Assembly: GCA_023105745.1 (NCBI GenBank)
Contig: JALGQZ010000001.1
Span: 41,440,082 to 41,504,081, forward strand
Source: Austropuccinia psidii
Lineage: Eukaryota; Basidiomycota; Pucciniomycetes; Pucciniales; Sphaerophragmiaceae
Reading direction: 5' to 3'
Length of the DNA stretch: 64,000 bases
In this document: one piece after another, positions 32,090-43,754 of the stretch
Position numbering within the stretch: position 1 is the first letter of the stretch
Layout: each line of letters starts with the position of its first letter
Program-made: the position numbers and the translations under genes
The notes under the pieces: model-generated
What the model saw: the letters and a program-made list of their open reading frames with translations, nothing else
Told to the model about the DNA's origin: nothing
The model's database searches: none

Positions 32090-33495
32090 TGTCACAACCA
32101 TGGCAATTCATCCCCTTGGACTTCAATATGGCATATCCATGCCACGTCAAATATAAGGCAATTTGTCCATTTCCTACAATCATTGGCCACATTGGCCATC
32201 TCACCTCATTTGGCCTTTTATGGCCATTTCATCATCTGGGCCCAACTTAGGCCCTTCACCGTCATCAGGCCTTTTCTGGCCTTTCTCTACTTTTGGGCAA
32301 TTTTGTTCTTTCCCAGTCAACAGGGGAAAGACAGCCCAAGAAGCTGTATTTGGCTTTAAATACAGTTTCTGCGCGCACTTTTGCGCATTTTGCGCATTTT
32401 GCACACTTTTACGCATTTGCGCACTTTTTGCACACTTTGCGCAAATACAGTTTTAAGACTGTATGAGCTGTATTTGGCCAAATACCTCTGAAGCCTTCCA
32501 AAACCAAATTTCACCCATATCCTCCTGGCATCATCTCTAAAGACTTATGGCAATTTACAACCTCCAATAACCAAAATTCCATATATGATGTTATACACCA
32601 TTATGCATCTTTTTTCAGAAGCAATCCACTGGCGGCAATATCATCTGGTTATTTCAACTTTACATCAGGCCATCCAGTCACGTCATCAAGGGGATTCATC
32701 AAGGCTCAAGGGCAAGTGTCAATACCTCAAATACCAATGACGCCATCAAGCAGTCATTGGTTATTCTCACTCCAAGTATTCCCTCCAAGGGAATACTGTC
32801 AATTCATTCTCAAGGTGTATTCAAGAGGCAGTGCCAAAAGAAGTTGTCAAGTGTCAAAGCTCCACTCAATCCATCTTGGCAACCATATTCATTTCAATAC
32901 AGTCTTGATTCATCAAGAACTGTATTTCATTTTCAAGCATGGGAAATTCTTTCAACCCAGTTCAATTTCAATATTAGCCAGCTGTATCAATTCCCAAAAC
33001 AATCAATACAGCCTCAAGGATCAATACAGATCAGTTTTCAGCCTGAAGAACTCAAGCTCCCAACTTTTCACATATACTGGCTACCCTTTCCACCCTGGGG
33101 GGTTTTTCCCCAGTTAATTAATATACTTGGATTTATTTTATCTTTATTTTCTTTTCATTTTAGTTAAGCAAATACTGATATTATTAAGTCAGTCATTTAG
33201 CACTTTTCTCTTTCTCTTTCTTTGCCTGTCAATGGATATTTGGTGGTCATATCCTTACTAATTCCATTATTCATTTTTGGAAGGTTGAAACAGTGATTAA
33301 GGACTTGCTTGGTTGGCTCTTTGGCCATTTCGATTCCCTTTCCTCTCTTGCATCTCATCTTGTACCTGCATATCTTTTAGAGGAATTCCGGCTTATTATT
33401 ATCTTTATTTTTTATTCTTTTGGAGTCTTCCAAGTGAGTTCCCTGATTGCTGAGTTCCAGGCCACTCTTGTATTTCCACTAGAGCCCCTGTGACA
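32090..33495 (+). repeat. 5' LTR of element E (1406 bp)
   Basis: TGTCACAACCATGG to GCCCCTGTGACA. It holds a TTTTGCGCA array at about 32365-32446 framed by AATACAG and CTGTAT words, then the CACATATAC...CCCCAGTT promoter block, GTTGAAACAGTG and CCAAGTGAGTTCC near the end. Confidence 0.94.
33069..33125 (+). promoter_or_regulatory. Core promoter and inferred RNA start in the E LTR
   Basis: CACATATACTGG, then CCCC-AGTTAATTAATATA (33112-33125). The last segment is the partner of the primer site at 33497. Confidence 0.5.
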
Positions 33496-33496
33496 T

Positions 33497-33510
33497 TATA
33501 TTAATTCACT
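33497..33510 (+). promoter_or_regulatory. Self-primer binding site of element E
   Basis: TATATTAATTCACT pairs with AGTTAATTAATATA in the LTR at 13 of 14 positions. Where B has A-T, E has T-A, in both partners. Confidence 0.7.
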
Positions 33511-34272
33511 CATAATTTCTTTTCATTATTTTCATTCTTTCTTTATAACTTCATTGACTCATTTCATTGAAATTATGATTCTTCTACACTTATGAAATTA
33601 ATAATTCATCATCACTTCTCAATTTTCTTTCATTAATTCTTCATTTTGAAAATTGAAAACTAACCCATTTTTTATTTTGTTATCCTTTTTAAAATCTCTT
33701 TCAAATCATCAAATTTTCATTTAATTCATAATTCAGGCATCATCTTGATTTTCTTTGACTTTCAAATTTTTCATCAAGATATTCAGACACATTCTTCACA
33801 TCAAGATTCATAATTGATTCATTCTTCAAAAATTTTGTTTTTTAAAGAAGAATTCACTTGATTTTGATTGATTGATTGATTTGACATATTTGATATTGAC
33901 CTCAAGAAAATTGATTGACCTGAAGATTTCATTGATTTTGCTAATTTTTCACATCAAGAATTTTGACATAAATTGATTTTTCTTCAAGATTTCATTTGAT
34001 TGATTGATTTTTGCAAGATTTTGATTTTGATTGATTTGATTCATTGATTTATTGACTTGAAGACTTCATTTTGATTTTATTCATTGATTTACTTCAAGAC
34101 ATTGATTTGATTTTGATTTTGACTTAAAGACTTCATTCGATTTTGATTTTATTGACGTACTTGAAGATTTTCATTTGATTCATTGACTTTCCTCAAGATT
34201 TGATTGTTGACTATTTTCATGGCAAGCAAATTTTGATTTTAATTCATTTATTTAAATTTTACTCCTGACGTC
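33511..34272 (+). other. Low-complexity leader of element E
   Basis: TTGATT and CTTCAAGA words; no gene. It ends TCCTGACGTC before the gag ATG. Confidence 0.75.
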
Positions 34273-35610
34273 ATGCCTGTTCAACACCCACCTCTGGCAA
34301 GACAGACAAGATCTCAGGCCAGAGCTCAAGCTGTTCTCACTCCGACTCCAAGAGCTCCTCTAGATGGCACCCCAGCAGTTCCTCAACTGAGGGCCCAATT
34401 AGATAGAGGACCCCGCATGGAAGGAGAAGCACCGTCCAGGAAGGAAGGAAGAGGGCCCAGAAGATCAAGTTCATTTTCAGGAGTAGTTGGTGGATTTCCA
34501 GGACTTTCAAGGGCCATTTCCAAAGGTCCAGGTGAAGATTGTGAAGAGGAGGAGGAGAATTCTGTGGAAGAGGAAGAGTCTGATGGTACTGAAGGTGTCC
34601 CTGCTCCGGTGGAGGCATCCCAAGGTACTGGAGGACCAACTCTAGCCCAGTCTAATCAGCCTGTCTCTCATCAGTCTGAACCATCTTTATTGGCCATCAT
34701 GCAGCAAATGACTCAGATTATGGCCAATCTTCAAGCAGCTTCATCTTCTGAAGCATGAAGACCACCAGCCTTCAAGACTCCATCTATGAAGGGACCTGAA
34801 TGCTTTGATGGGACTCAGCCCTTCAAAGTTAGAAGTTTCATTCAGTTTTGTCAATTGATATTCCATAATGATCTGGCAAATTTCTCTCAAGACAGGAAGA
34901 AAGTTCTATATGCCACATCATTTCTTATTGGCAGGGCTGCAAAATGTATTGAGCCTTATCTTTCCAATCTCACCAATCAAGATTCAAATTACCTTCTCAA
35001 ATCTTGGAAATTGTTTGAATCCCAACTCTTCACTTTGTTTGGGGATCCGAATTCAGTCAGAAAAGCAGAAGCTGAGTTGGATTCTTTAAGAATGAAAGAA
35101 GGTGGGCATGTATCCTTATACATCGCTGATTTCAGAAGTTTAGTCTCAAGAATCGGGGATTTGGGTGAAATATCTCTCATCCATCATTTCAGGAAGGGAT
35201 TGCCATCCAGGATTTTGGATCAATTGGCCTCCCATCCTTCAAGAATTGACTCTCTTCAAGACTTAATGGACGTTACCCTGGAATGTGATACCAGGTACCA
35301 TGAGAGGCAAAATGAAAAGAGTCATCATCAAGAGAAGAAGCCAGAAGCCTCAAATTCAACTTCTTCTCATCCTCAAAGTTCTTCAAGCTCATGTCATAAG
35401 AAGAAGAAGAATTTTCAGAAGAGGGACAAGCCCCATTCTTCTACATTGAATAAAGATTTCAAGCTCATGAACTCTGAAAAAGAAAGAAGAATTAAGGAGG
35501 GTCTTTGTACCTATTGTGGTGGGAAGCATAGTCTTGAGTCCTGTATCAAAAGGCCTCAAAACAAGCTTAGCCAACCGTCAGGCAAATCTCCCAGCCAGGG
35601 AAAAGCCTGA
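34273..35610 (+). pseudogene. gag: Gag of element E, one internal stop
   Basis: 446 codons starting MPVQHPPLARQTRSQ, alignable to B gag throughout: acidic stretch (DCEEEEENSVEEEESDGTE), gag core (FDGTQPFKVRSFIQFC), knuckle CTYCGGKHSLESC. A single in-frame TGA at 34756-34758 interrupts it after SSSEA. Otherwise open, so it died recently or the stop is a private change. Confidence 0.92.
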
Positions 35611-35642
35611 GTGAAGATCATGTTGTGTTCAATGGTCTTCAC
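35598..35642 (+). promoter_or_regulatory. Gag-pol -1 frameshift signal of element E
   Basis: GGGAAAA at 35598-35604 in the gag frame (CAG GGA AAA GCC TGA). A perfect 7-bp stem GTGAAGA (35611-35617) with TCTTCAC (35636-35642). The stem bases differ from B (GTGGGAA with TTCTCAC) on both sides, so pairing is preserved. Confidence 0.85.
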
Positions 35643-36493
35643 AGTTTTCCATCCAGAGCACAATTGTGCATTATGAATACTGGTGTCAAAAATTCTCTTA
35701 AATTTTTTGTTTTTTCTTCTCTCTCTGATATGTTTTACAGTATTCTCATTGATTCTGGTGCTACCAACTCATTTATTGCAAAGCAGTTTGTTCACAAGTA
35801 TTCTTTGACCATGACAGAACTTCCAGAGAAGATTCCCCTCATCATTTTAGACTCCTCTGAGTCTCCTTCCTTATTTGTGACTCACCATACTAAATATATG
35901 GTTGAGCTCCCTTCCTTCCCAAGCTTTGAATGGGACTTTTTGGTCATTGATACTCCCAAGGGAGAAGACCTCATATTGGGCTTTAACTTTCTCAATCATT
36001 TTAATCGGTTTATTGATTGGAGGCAAGGATTGATCACCTTTAATTCTGATCATAAGGACTATAATGATCCTTCAATTTCTTTTAGTAATGACTTTTCTTC
36101 TGCCAAATCATGTGCAGCTCTGGTTGGTGATTCTAGAACACCATCATTTCCGCCTTCTGTCCATATTCCTTCCCTTAATTCCCATCAGTAATTACTATCA
36201 TCTAGAGATGAAGTCTTCAATGAGATTCAAGATGTTGGAGAAGATAATTCTTTATCTTCACTTCACCTCTTTTTTGGGAATATGGACCTTCCTCCTTCAT
36301 CTTATCATGACTCCCTGGAGGAGTTGTGGGATGAAGAGGAAGAGCCAGAAAAAATAGAAACCGTGATGAAGGTTGTTCCTTCTGTTTATCACCAATACTT
36401 GGATGTACTTTCCAAGGTGAAAGCAGAGAAACTTCCTCCTCACCGTGCCTGTGATCATCATATCGAACTGGAGGGGTCTCTACCTCCAGTTGG
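35625..36493 (+). pseudogene. pol: Pol of element E, N-terminal part
   Basis: Protease LIDSGATNSFIAKQF is intact. A TAA at 36189 interrupts the linker; the frame goes on to the start of the RT (DHHIELEGSLPPVG), where foreign sequence begins at 36494. Compared with B, about 28 bases of pol are missing at the insertion point. Confidence 0.9.
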
Positions 36494-37861
36494 CACAAAA
36501 CATACTGGACTGTTATAGCTTTATTCTTATTTTTCATATATTCCTGTACATATTTTTTCTTTGAGTAGTTCAATAAATTTTGGTGAAATTTATTTTGGTA
36601 TTAGTAATGGTTTTTTTGCCATGATTCATGTGTTATAACTTGAATTTTATAAGGCTTTCAAGGTTAATGAAAAAGTATGCCTCTTTCTTCTTCACAGAAT
36701 GCTATATCATTTTTTTTCCTTAGTAATATAAATTCTTTTCTCTCTTGTTCTGATAACCATCCATATTTTTCAAAATTCATAATTGAAATTCTTTCTTTTG
36801 AAAGTTTCAATGTTTCAAGAAATAGAGGTTTTTGATAGGGATCTCTTGAAAATTAATGTATTTACAGAGGAAATTTCTCACATCCAATTGAATATTTGGA
36901 GATTGTTTCAAATTTTATTAATAAAGAGAATGGAGGTAAGCCCTTTTTGAGTATGGTTCTGTCTGGAATATTAGCTGTTATATATTCTGAAAAAAAAATT
37001 TCATCCATACAGAACCATTGGGCATTTTCAGGATAAATTAATTATTATATATTCCATTTCTTGGAGGTGTAATTCAAAACATGAGGCATTTTATCAAATG
37101 ATACCAGAAGGTGAATTAAAATTTTTAAAAATGTGAATATTCAATCCTAAAGAATTTATATGTTTACTTCTCAATGGTTATTATTCAAAGAATTTTTTTG
37201 CAATTCATGGGATTCAAAAGTTCTTCTTCATAATTGGTTTCAATGGTAAATCAGCCTTTTCATAAACATGAATCGGGTTTGAAAAAAGATAAGATATAAC
37301 CCTATTAATAAAAAGGTTGAAACAATTTCTTTAAATTTTTGTCTCATTTTCTCTCAATTTTTTGTATAAATTTTAAATACTTAAATTCATATTATTATAA
37401 TATGAATTAAATCTTGTTGCTATGACTAATCACTCAATTTGTCATAGTATATGCTCCCACTATGTCATTAATTTTGTTGTTACATTTGCTCCTGCTACCA
37501 TAGCAAATCTTTCTTCATTCAAAACAGAATTATTTTACATTGTTTTGATTTCAAATTTGTAATTACAACATTTAAAGAGGATTAATTCTCTTTGAATTAA
37601 TCCTGAGAGCTTTTACCAATTATATTTTTTACAATTAAAATCATTTACATTTTATTTTAGAAATATTGAGTGCTCTCACTTATAAGTGATTCAATTCACT
37701 TTACCCTTTATAGTACCGTTGAAGCCTTAATTCCAACAGTACATCATATTAACACCAGTGACGCGTCTATTAAAGTAAAATTTATAGTATTCCACTTCCT
37801 TTTAGTTTATTAAAATTCCTAATATTTAGTCTGGAAGCCACGAAAGAGGCGCCAGCTAACA
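36494..37861. mobile_element. Inserted fragment in E pol, LTR-like right end
   Basis: 1368 bp foreign to pol, AT-rich, no gene seen. Its last 100 bases (TATTCCACTTCC..., CTGGAAGCCACG, GCCAGCTAACA) match the right end of the solo LTR at 55977-56639. The left end shows no TG start and there is no target duplication, so it is probably truncated, with loss of about 28 bases of target. Confidence 0.65.
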
Positions 37862-40647
37862 CAGATACACTCAGGGCCTACATTTCAGAGAATTCAGAGA
37901 AAGGTTTCATCTGACCAAGCTCCTCTTCTACAGGAGCACCTGTTCTTTTTGTCAAAAAGAAAGATGGTGGCCTCCGTTTGTGTGTTGATTACCGCAAGCT
38001 CAATGCTGTTACTAGGAAGAACAAGTATCCTGTTCCTCCTATGAATCAGCTTCTCACTGTTTTCAATGGTTCTTCTATCTTCTCCAAGATTGATTTGCAT
38101 GGTGCATATAACCTGCTCAGAATCAAGGAAGGTGATGAACATTTGACTTGTTTTAGAACCAAATATGGTAGTTATGAGTACTTGGTTATGCCATTTGGGC
38201 TTACCAATTCTCCTTCTTCTTTTCAAAACCTTGTCAATGATATTTTTTATGATCTTCTTGATGTTTATGTTGTGGTTTATTTGGATGACATTATGGTGTT
38301 TTCCAAATATGAGGAAGAACATGTCACGCATGTGTCCACTGTTCTTTCCACACTCAGAGCCAATAACCTCTTTGCTAAGGCGTCCGAATGCCTGTTTCAT
38401 GTTACTAGTGTAGAGCATTTGGGTTATGTTGTTTCTTCTGAAGGCCTCAAGATGGACCAAGCAAAAGTCCAGAAAATTCTCAATTGGCCACCTCCAAGAA
38501 ACCTCAAGGCTCTTCAATCATTCCTTGGCTTTGCCAATTTTTACCGCCGTTTCATCAAGAATTATTCAAAGAAGATTAGTTCACTCACAAGTTTCCTCAA
38601 GAAAGATTCACGTTTTCCCCTGAATGAGGAAGCTCTTAGACAGTTTCATCAACTCAAAGAGGCATTCACCACTGCTCCAATCCTTCTTTACCCACCATTG
38701 TAGAGACCAATTCATCAGATTATGCTTTGGGTGCTGTACTGAGTCAGGTCTCTGACTCAGGAAAACATCCCATTGCATTTCATAGCCACAAGCTTCTCCC
38801 AGCTGAGCTCAATTATGAGATTCATGACAAGGAACTCCTTGGCATAGTCTGGGCTCTCAAGCGCTGGAGAGCTTTCCTTCTTTCGATTTCTTCCCCTTTT
38901 GAAGTTCTCACCGATCATTCATCTCTTCAATATTTTATGTCTTCCAAGATTCTCACTTTCCGTCAAGCCCGCTGGGCTGAATGTTTATCTGAATTCCATT
39001 TCTCAATCACTTACCGCCCTGGCCGCTTGGCCGCCCTTCCAGATGCCTTGTCACGTCGGGACAATGTTTACCCAGAGAGGGGGGAGGATTTCATCAGCAA
39101 GAATCCAATGAACTATCAGAAGATAATCAAGCAAGATGAAATTCAAGCCTCAAAGTTTTTTTCAGTCAAGGTGGATTCATTTTCAAATTTGATTGATTCA
39201 ATTCAGAAGGCAGTGTGGCAAGATTCTCAATATAGAAGTGTCCTTGAAGATTTGGGTAAAGGTAAATCTGTCCAAGATTATTCTCTTGATTCCTCTTCCA
39301 AACCTCTCCTTTTCAAAGATCGGGTGGTGGTCCCAAATGACCCCACAATTCAATTCAATATACTTCAAAAGAGGCATGACTCTCCTCTAGCTGGACACCC
39401 TGGCCAAGAGAAGACTATCAAGCTTGTCAAGTGGGATTTCCACTGGTCCGGCATGACTCAATTTATCAAGGATTATGTATCATCCTGTCAACAGTGTTCA
39501 AGAAGCAAAAATATTCATCACAAGAAGTTTGGACTCCTCAAGCCTCTTCCAATTCCAAGTGGTCCTTGGATTTGTCTTTCAATGGATTTCATCACTCAAT
39601 TGCCACTGTCCAATTCCTTTGATTCATTTTCAGTCATAGTGGACAGATTCTCAAAAATGGCAGTTTTTATTCCAAAAATGTCTTCAATCACTTCATTAGA
39701 TTTGGCCCTTTATTCATCAATAATATTTTCTCAAAGCATGGCCTTCCTTCAAGCATTTTTAGTGATCGAGGTTCTCTTTTTGTTTCTTCCTTTTGGACCA
39801 ATCTTTGTCAGCAGCTCAAGATTTCAAGAGACTTGTCAACCGCTTATCATCCAGAAACTGATGGACAGACAGAGAGAGTAAATCAGATACTATAACAGTA
39901 CCTTCGGATGTATGTCAGTTATCATCAAGATGATTGGAACACCTGGCTCCCTCTGGCTGAATTTGCCTACAATAACTCTGACCACTCTTCAACAAAACAA
40001 TCACCGTTTTTCACTGTTTATGGAATAGATCCTCAATTTGACTCAGTTCACATCACTCAGGATACTCCTGCTGGAAAGGTATCAACAAAATTCCAATCAG
40101 TACAGCAAGATGTCAAGAGAGAACTTGAAGTTGCCATAAACAGGTTTAAGAGGTATGCAGATAAAAGTAGAGCAATTCCACCTGTTTTCAATCCCGGTGA
40201 CATGGTATGACTTTTGTCCAAGAACATCAAATCAACCAGACCCGCCAAAAAGCTGTCTGAAAGATGGTTGGGTCCTTTTCCAATCTTGAAGAAAGTAAGT
40301 ACTCATGCCTACCACCTCAAGCTCCCATCTCAATGGAAGTCCATCCACCCAGTTTTCCATATTTCTCTTTTGGAACCAGTCAAGACATCAACAATCCCAA
40401 ATAGGCATCAAGAGCCTCCTCCTCCAATAATCATTGAAGAAGAAGAAAAATGAGAAGTCTCACAAATACTGGACTCACAGCTCAAGAGAGGAAAATTATG
40501 GTATTTGGTGGAATGGAAAGGTTTCAGTCAAGACCCAGAGAGATCCACTTGGGAACCAACTGAAAACCTCAAGAATTGTCTTGAACTCGTCAAAGATTTT
40601 CATTCATTATATCCTGATAACCCGGGCCCAATTCTTCAAGAGCTTGA
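37862..40647 (+). pseudogene. pol: Pol of element E, RT to chromodomain, broken
   Basis: RT with YLDD near 38278, RNase H (DYALGAVLSQ, HDKELLGIVWAL), integrase HHCC and MDFITQL, second Asp region out of frame, TDGQTERVN, and a chromodomain (YGIWWNGKVS in one frame, VEWKGFSQDPERSTWEP in the right one). Lesions: TGA near 37912, TAG at 38701, one-base loss near 39710, TAA near 39893, TGA at 40208, TGA at 40451, and a one-base loss near the end that reads past the expected stop at 40645-40647. Confidence 0.92.
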
Positions 40648-40685
40648 TTTTTTATGGTGCTGGGTAGGGAGAGGAATTATCAAAA

Positions 40686-40788
40686 GTAAGTCCCACTCCT
40701 GGTATGCACCTTTTGGGGTATTCTACTTTTTTATTGTTGTAAGCATCACCCTGGCCACTCTGTGAGCACTTTGCAATTTTGGACACAG
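40686..40788 (+). other. Intron-like module 1 of element E
   Basis: 103 nt, GTAAGT to GGACACAG, 38 nt after the expected pol stop. Flank GGGAGAGGAA. Confidence 0.6.
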
Positions 40789-40954
40789 ATCTTGGCATGG
40801 CTTTCAACTTCATTTCCAATCTTATGGCCATTTTCACTTGGGACAATGGGTTATTCACCTTTCAATTCATTACCAAGACTTCCAAATTCAAACTCATTCC
40901 TTCAAAAATGTTGTTTTCTTTTTATGGCACAGGCAGGAGTGGTAACTACCAAAA

Positions 40955-41058
40955 GTAAGTTCCTCTCCTGGTGTGCACTTGCTTGAGGGGTCTACAATCT
41001 TTTCAAAACATCACCTTGGCCACTTTGTGAGCACCTGGCATCACATTTCTCTTTCCAG
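40955..41058 (+). other. Intron-like module 2 of element E
   Basis: 104 nt, GTAAGT to CTTTCCAG, flank GGCAGGAGTGG pairing with CTCTCCTGG. Followed, like module 2 elsewhere, by a pyrimidine-rich tract (about 41125-41180). From there to the LTR no gene is seen. Confidence 0.6.
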
Positions 41059-41440
41059 GTCCTTGACCAATTTCAAAATCAGTTATCAACCTCCGTGATG
41101 AAGATTGGAACCTCCTCAAGATTCAATCCATTTTTCATTTTTCTTTTTCCTTTTCTTTTCTTATTTTCATTGTCATTCTTTATTTTTATTTTATTTTCAT
41201 TTTAAATTTTCTTTTATCACGTCAATTATCACGTCAAAAATCTTCATTCATTTTAAAATTCAATTCAAATCATGAAGCCAATGTCAAAAGAAGATCAAGC
41301 AAGTCCTGCATCAAATGTCAAATTTTTAAAATCAGTTTTCAAATTTTTTATCTTAATCAGTCCTCTTGAATCACTCTCTCAAAATCTTTCCAATAGCCTC
41401 AACAGGCTTGACCTTGTATTGATGCTCAGGAACCCACCAT

Positions 41441-41457
41441 TTCAAGGTGGGGGGTAC
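41441..41457 (+). promoter_or_regulatory. Polypurine tract of element E
   Basis: CAAGGTGGGGGGTAC before the LTR start TATCACAACC. Confidence 0.7.
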
Positions 41458-42896
41458 TATCACAACCATGGCAATTCATCCCCTTGGACTTCAATATGGC
41501 ATATCCATGCCACGTCCAATATATGGCAATTTGGCCATATCCATAAATAATTGGCCAAATTGGCCATCTCACCTCACTTGGCCTTTTATGGCCATTTCAT
41601 CATCCGGGACCAACTTGGTCCTTGACCGTCATCAGGCCTTTACTGGCCTTTCTCAACTTTTGGACATTTTTGGTATTTCCCAGTCAACAGGGGAAATACA
41701 GCCCAAGAAGCTGTATTTGGCTTTAAATACAGTTTCTGCGAATGTTGCGCATTTTTGCGCATTTTGCGCACTTTTGCGCTTTTTGCGCATTTGCGCATTT
41801 TGCGCATTTTTGCGCACTTTGCGCAAATACAGTTTTAAGACTGTATGAGCTGTATTTGGCCAAATACCTCAAAAGACACTCTGACACCTCTGAAGCCTTC
41901 CAAAACCAAATTTTACCCATATCCTCCTGGCGTCATCTCTGAAGACTTATTGCCATTTTCAACCTCCAATAACCCAAATGCCATATATGATGTTATACAC
42001 CATTATGCATCTTTTTTCAGCAGCAATCCACTGGCAGCAATATCATCTGGTTATTTCAACTTTCCATCAGGTCATCCAGTCACGTAATCAAGGGGATTCA
42101 TCAAGGCTCAAGGGCAAGTGTCAAAACCTCAAATACCAATGACGCCATCAAGAAGTAATTGATTATTCTCACTCCAACTATTCCTTCCAAGGGAATACTG
42201 TCAATTCATTCTCAAGGTGTATTCAAGAGGCAGTGCCAAAAAAGTTGTCAAGTGTCAAAGCTCCACTCAATCCATCTTGGCAACCATATTCATTTCAATA
42301 CAGTCTGGATTCATCAAGAACTGTATTTCATCTTCAAGCATGAGAAATTCATTCAACCCAGTTCAATTTCAATATTAGCCAGGTGTATCAATTCCCATAA
42401 CAATCAATACAGCCTCAAGGATCAATACAGATCAGTTTTCAGCCTGAAGAACTCAAGCTCCCAACTTTTCACATATACCGGCTACCCTTTCCACCCTGGG
42501 GGGTTTTTCCCCAGTTAATTAATATACTTGGATTTATTTTATCTTTATTTTCTTTTCATTTTAGTTAATCAAATACTGATATTATTAAGTCACTCATTTA
42601 GCACTTTTCTCTTTCTCTTTCTTCGCCTTTAAATGGATATTTGGTGGTCATATCCTTACTAATTCCATTATTCATGTTTGGCAGGTTGAAACAGTGATTA
42701 AAGATTTACTTGGTTGGCTCTTTGGCCATTTGGCTTCCCTTTCCTCTCTTGCATCTCATCTTGTACCTGCATATCTTTTAGCGGAATTCATTCTTATTAT
42801 TATCTTTATTCTATATTCTTTTGGAGTCTTCCAAGTGAGTTCCCTGATTGCTGAGTGCCAGGCCACTCTTGTATTTCCACTAGAGCCCCTGTGACA
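41458..42896 (+). repeat. 3' LTR of element E (1439 bp)
   Basis: Starts TATCAC (TG changed to TA) and ends CCCCTGTGACA. It differs from the 5' copy by several indels, such as an extra CAAAAGACACTCTGACAC segment and a longer TGCGCA array (about 41738-41826), so E is older than B or C. Confidence 0.93.
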
Positions 42897-43387
42897 CAGA
42901 TAGAAATAGAGCAATTCCACCTGATTTCCAACCTGGGGACAAAGTATGGCTAGCTTCCAAGAACATAAAGACAACAAGACCCACCAAGACATTATCAGAA
43001 AGATGGTTGGGACCCTTTGAAGTTCTGAAGAAGATTGGCAGCCATGCATACAACCTCAAGTTGCCTCAGAAATGGAAGTCACTTCACCCTGTATTCCATG
43101 TGTCCTTATTAGAACCAGTGAAGCATTCAGCTATCCCAAACCGTCATCAATTGCCACCACCGCCAGTCTTAGTGGAGGAGCAAGAAGAATGGGAAGTGGC
43201 TCAGGTTCTGGACTCAAACCTCAAGAGAGGTAATTTATGGTATCTTGTAGAGTGGAAAGGATTCAGTGAAGACCCAGAAAGAACCCCTTGGGAACCAGCT
43301 TCCAGCCTTACCAACTCAGCAGACATTTTCAAGGATTTCCATTCATTGTATCCAGACAAGCCTGGCACAAATACCACAAGAATTTGA
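42897..43387 (+). pseudogene. pol: Pol of element D, C-terminal part
   Basis: Continues D pol right of E: RNRAIPPDFQPGDKVWLASK, then VFHVSLLEPVKH, then a full chromodomain (EVAQVLDSNLKRGNLWYLVE ... WEPASSL). It ends NTTRI with a TGA at 43385. This part is open, but it belongs to a dead gene. Confidence 0.93.
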
Positions 43388-43423
43388 CTTTATGGTGCTT
43401 GATGGGGAGGAGAAGTTATGAAA

Positions 43424-43528
43424 GTAAGTTCCTCTCCTGTCATGCACCTTTAAGAGGGTATTCTACCCATATGTTGCTGTAAGCATCACCTTGGCCACTT
43501 TTTGAGCACTTGTAAATTCTTTTGACAG
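43424..43528 (+). other. Intron-like module 1 of element D
   Basis: 105 nt, GTAAGT to TTTTGACAG. GGAGGAGAA before it and TTCCTCTCC inside it can pair. It is followed by GTTCAGGAAGCATGCAACATC, shared with B and G, and then a TTTC-rich tract (43588-43640). Confidence 0.6.
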
Positions 43529-43754
43529 GTTCAGGAAGCATGCAACATCAATATCCTCCATTTGGACCTTTTCAAGATATGGCCAAATGTTTCTTTCTTT
43601 CTTTTTTCTTTCTTTTATTTTCTTTTGTTTATCATTTCATTTATGCCAATCACCATAATTCAAGACATTCATTACGTCAAGTCATTATGGCAAGTCATTT
43701 CAAAAATCATTTATGGCAATTTATTTCAGTTTATGGTGCTTGGTGGGGAGTGGG

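Larger units (their letters stand above)
32090..42896 (+). mobile_element. Element E: Tf1/sushi-like retrotransposon, nested in D pol
   Basis: LTRs 32090-33495 and 41458-42896, flanked by CAGAT at 32085-32089 and 42897-42901. Joining the flanks restores D pol (KKYAD-RNRAIPP). It has the same plan as B (self-primer site, leader, gag, slippery site, pol, two modules) but no antisense gene. Pol is split by a 1.37 kb insert and has several stops. Confidence 0.95.
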
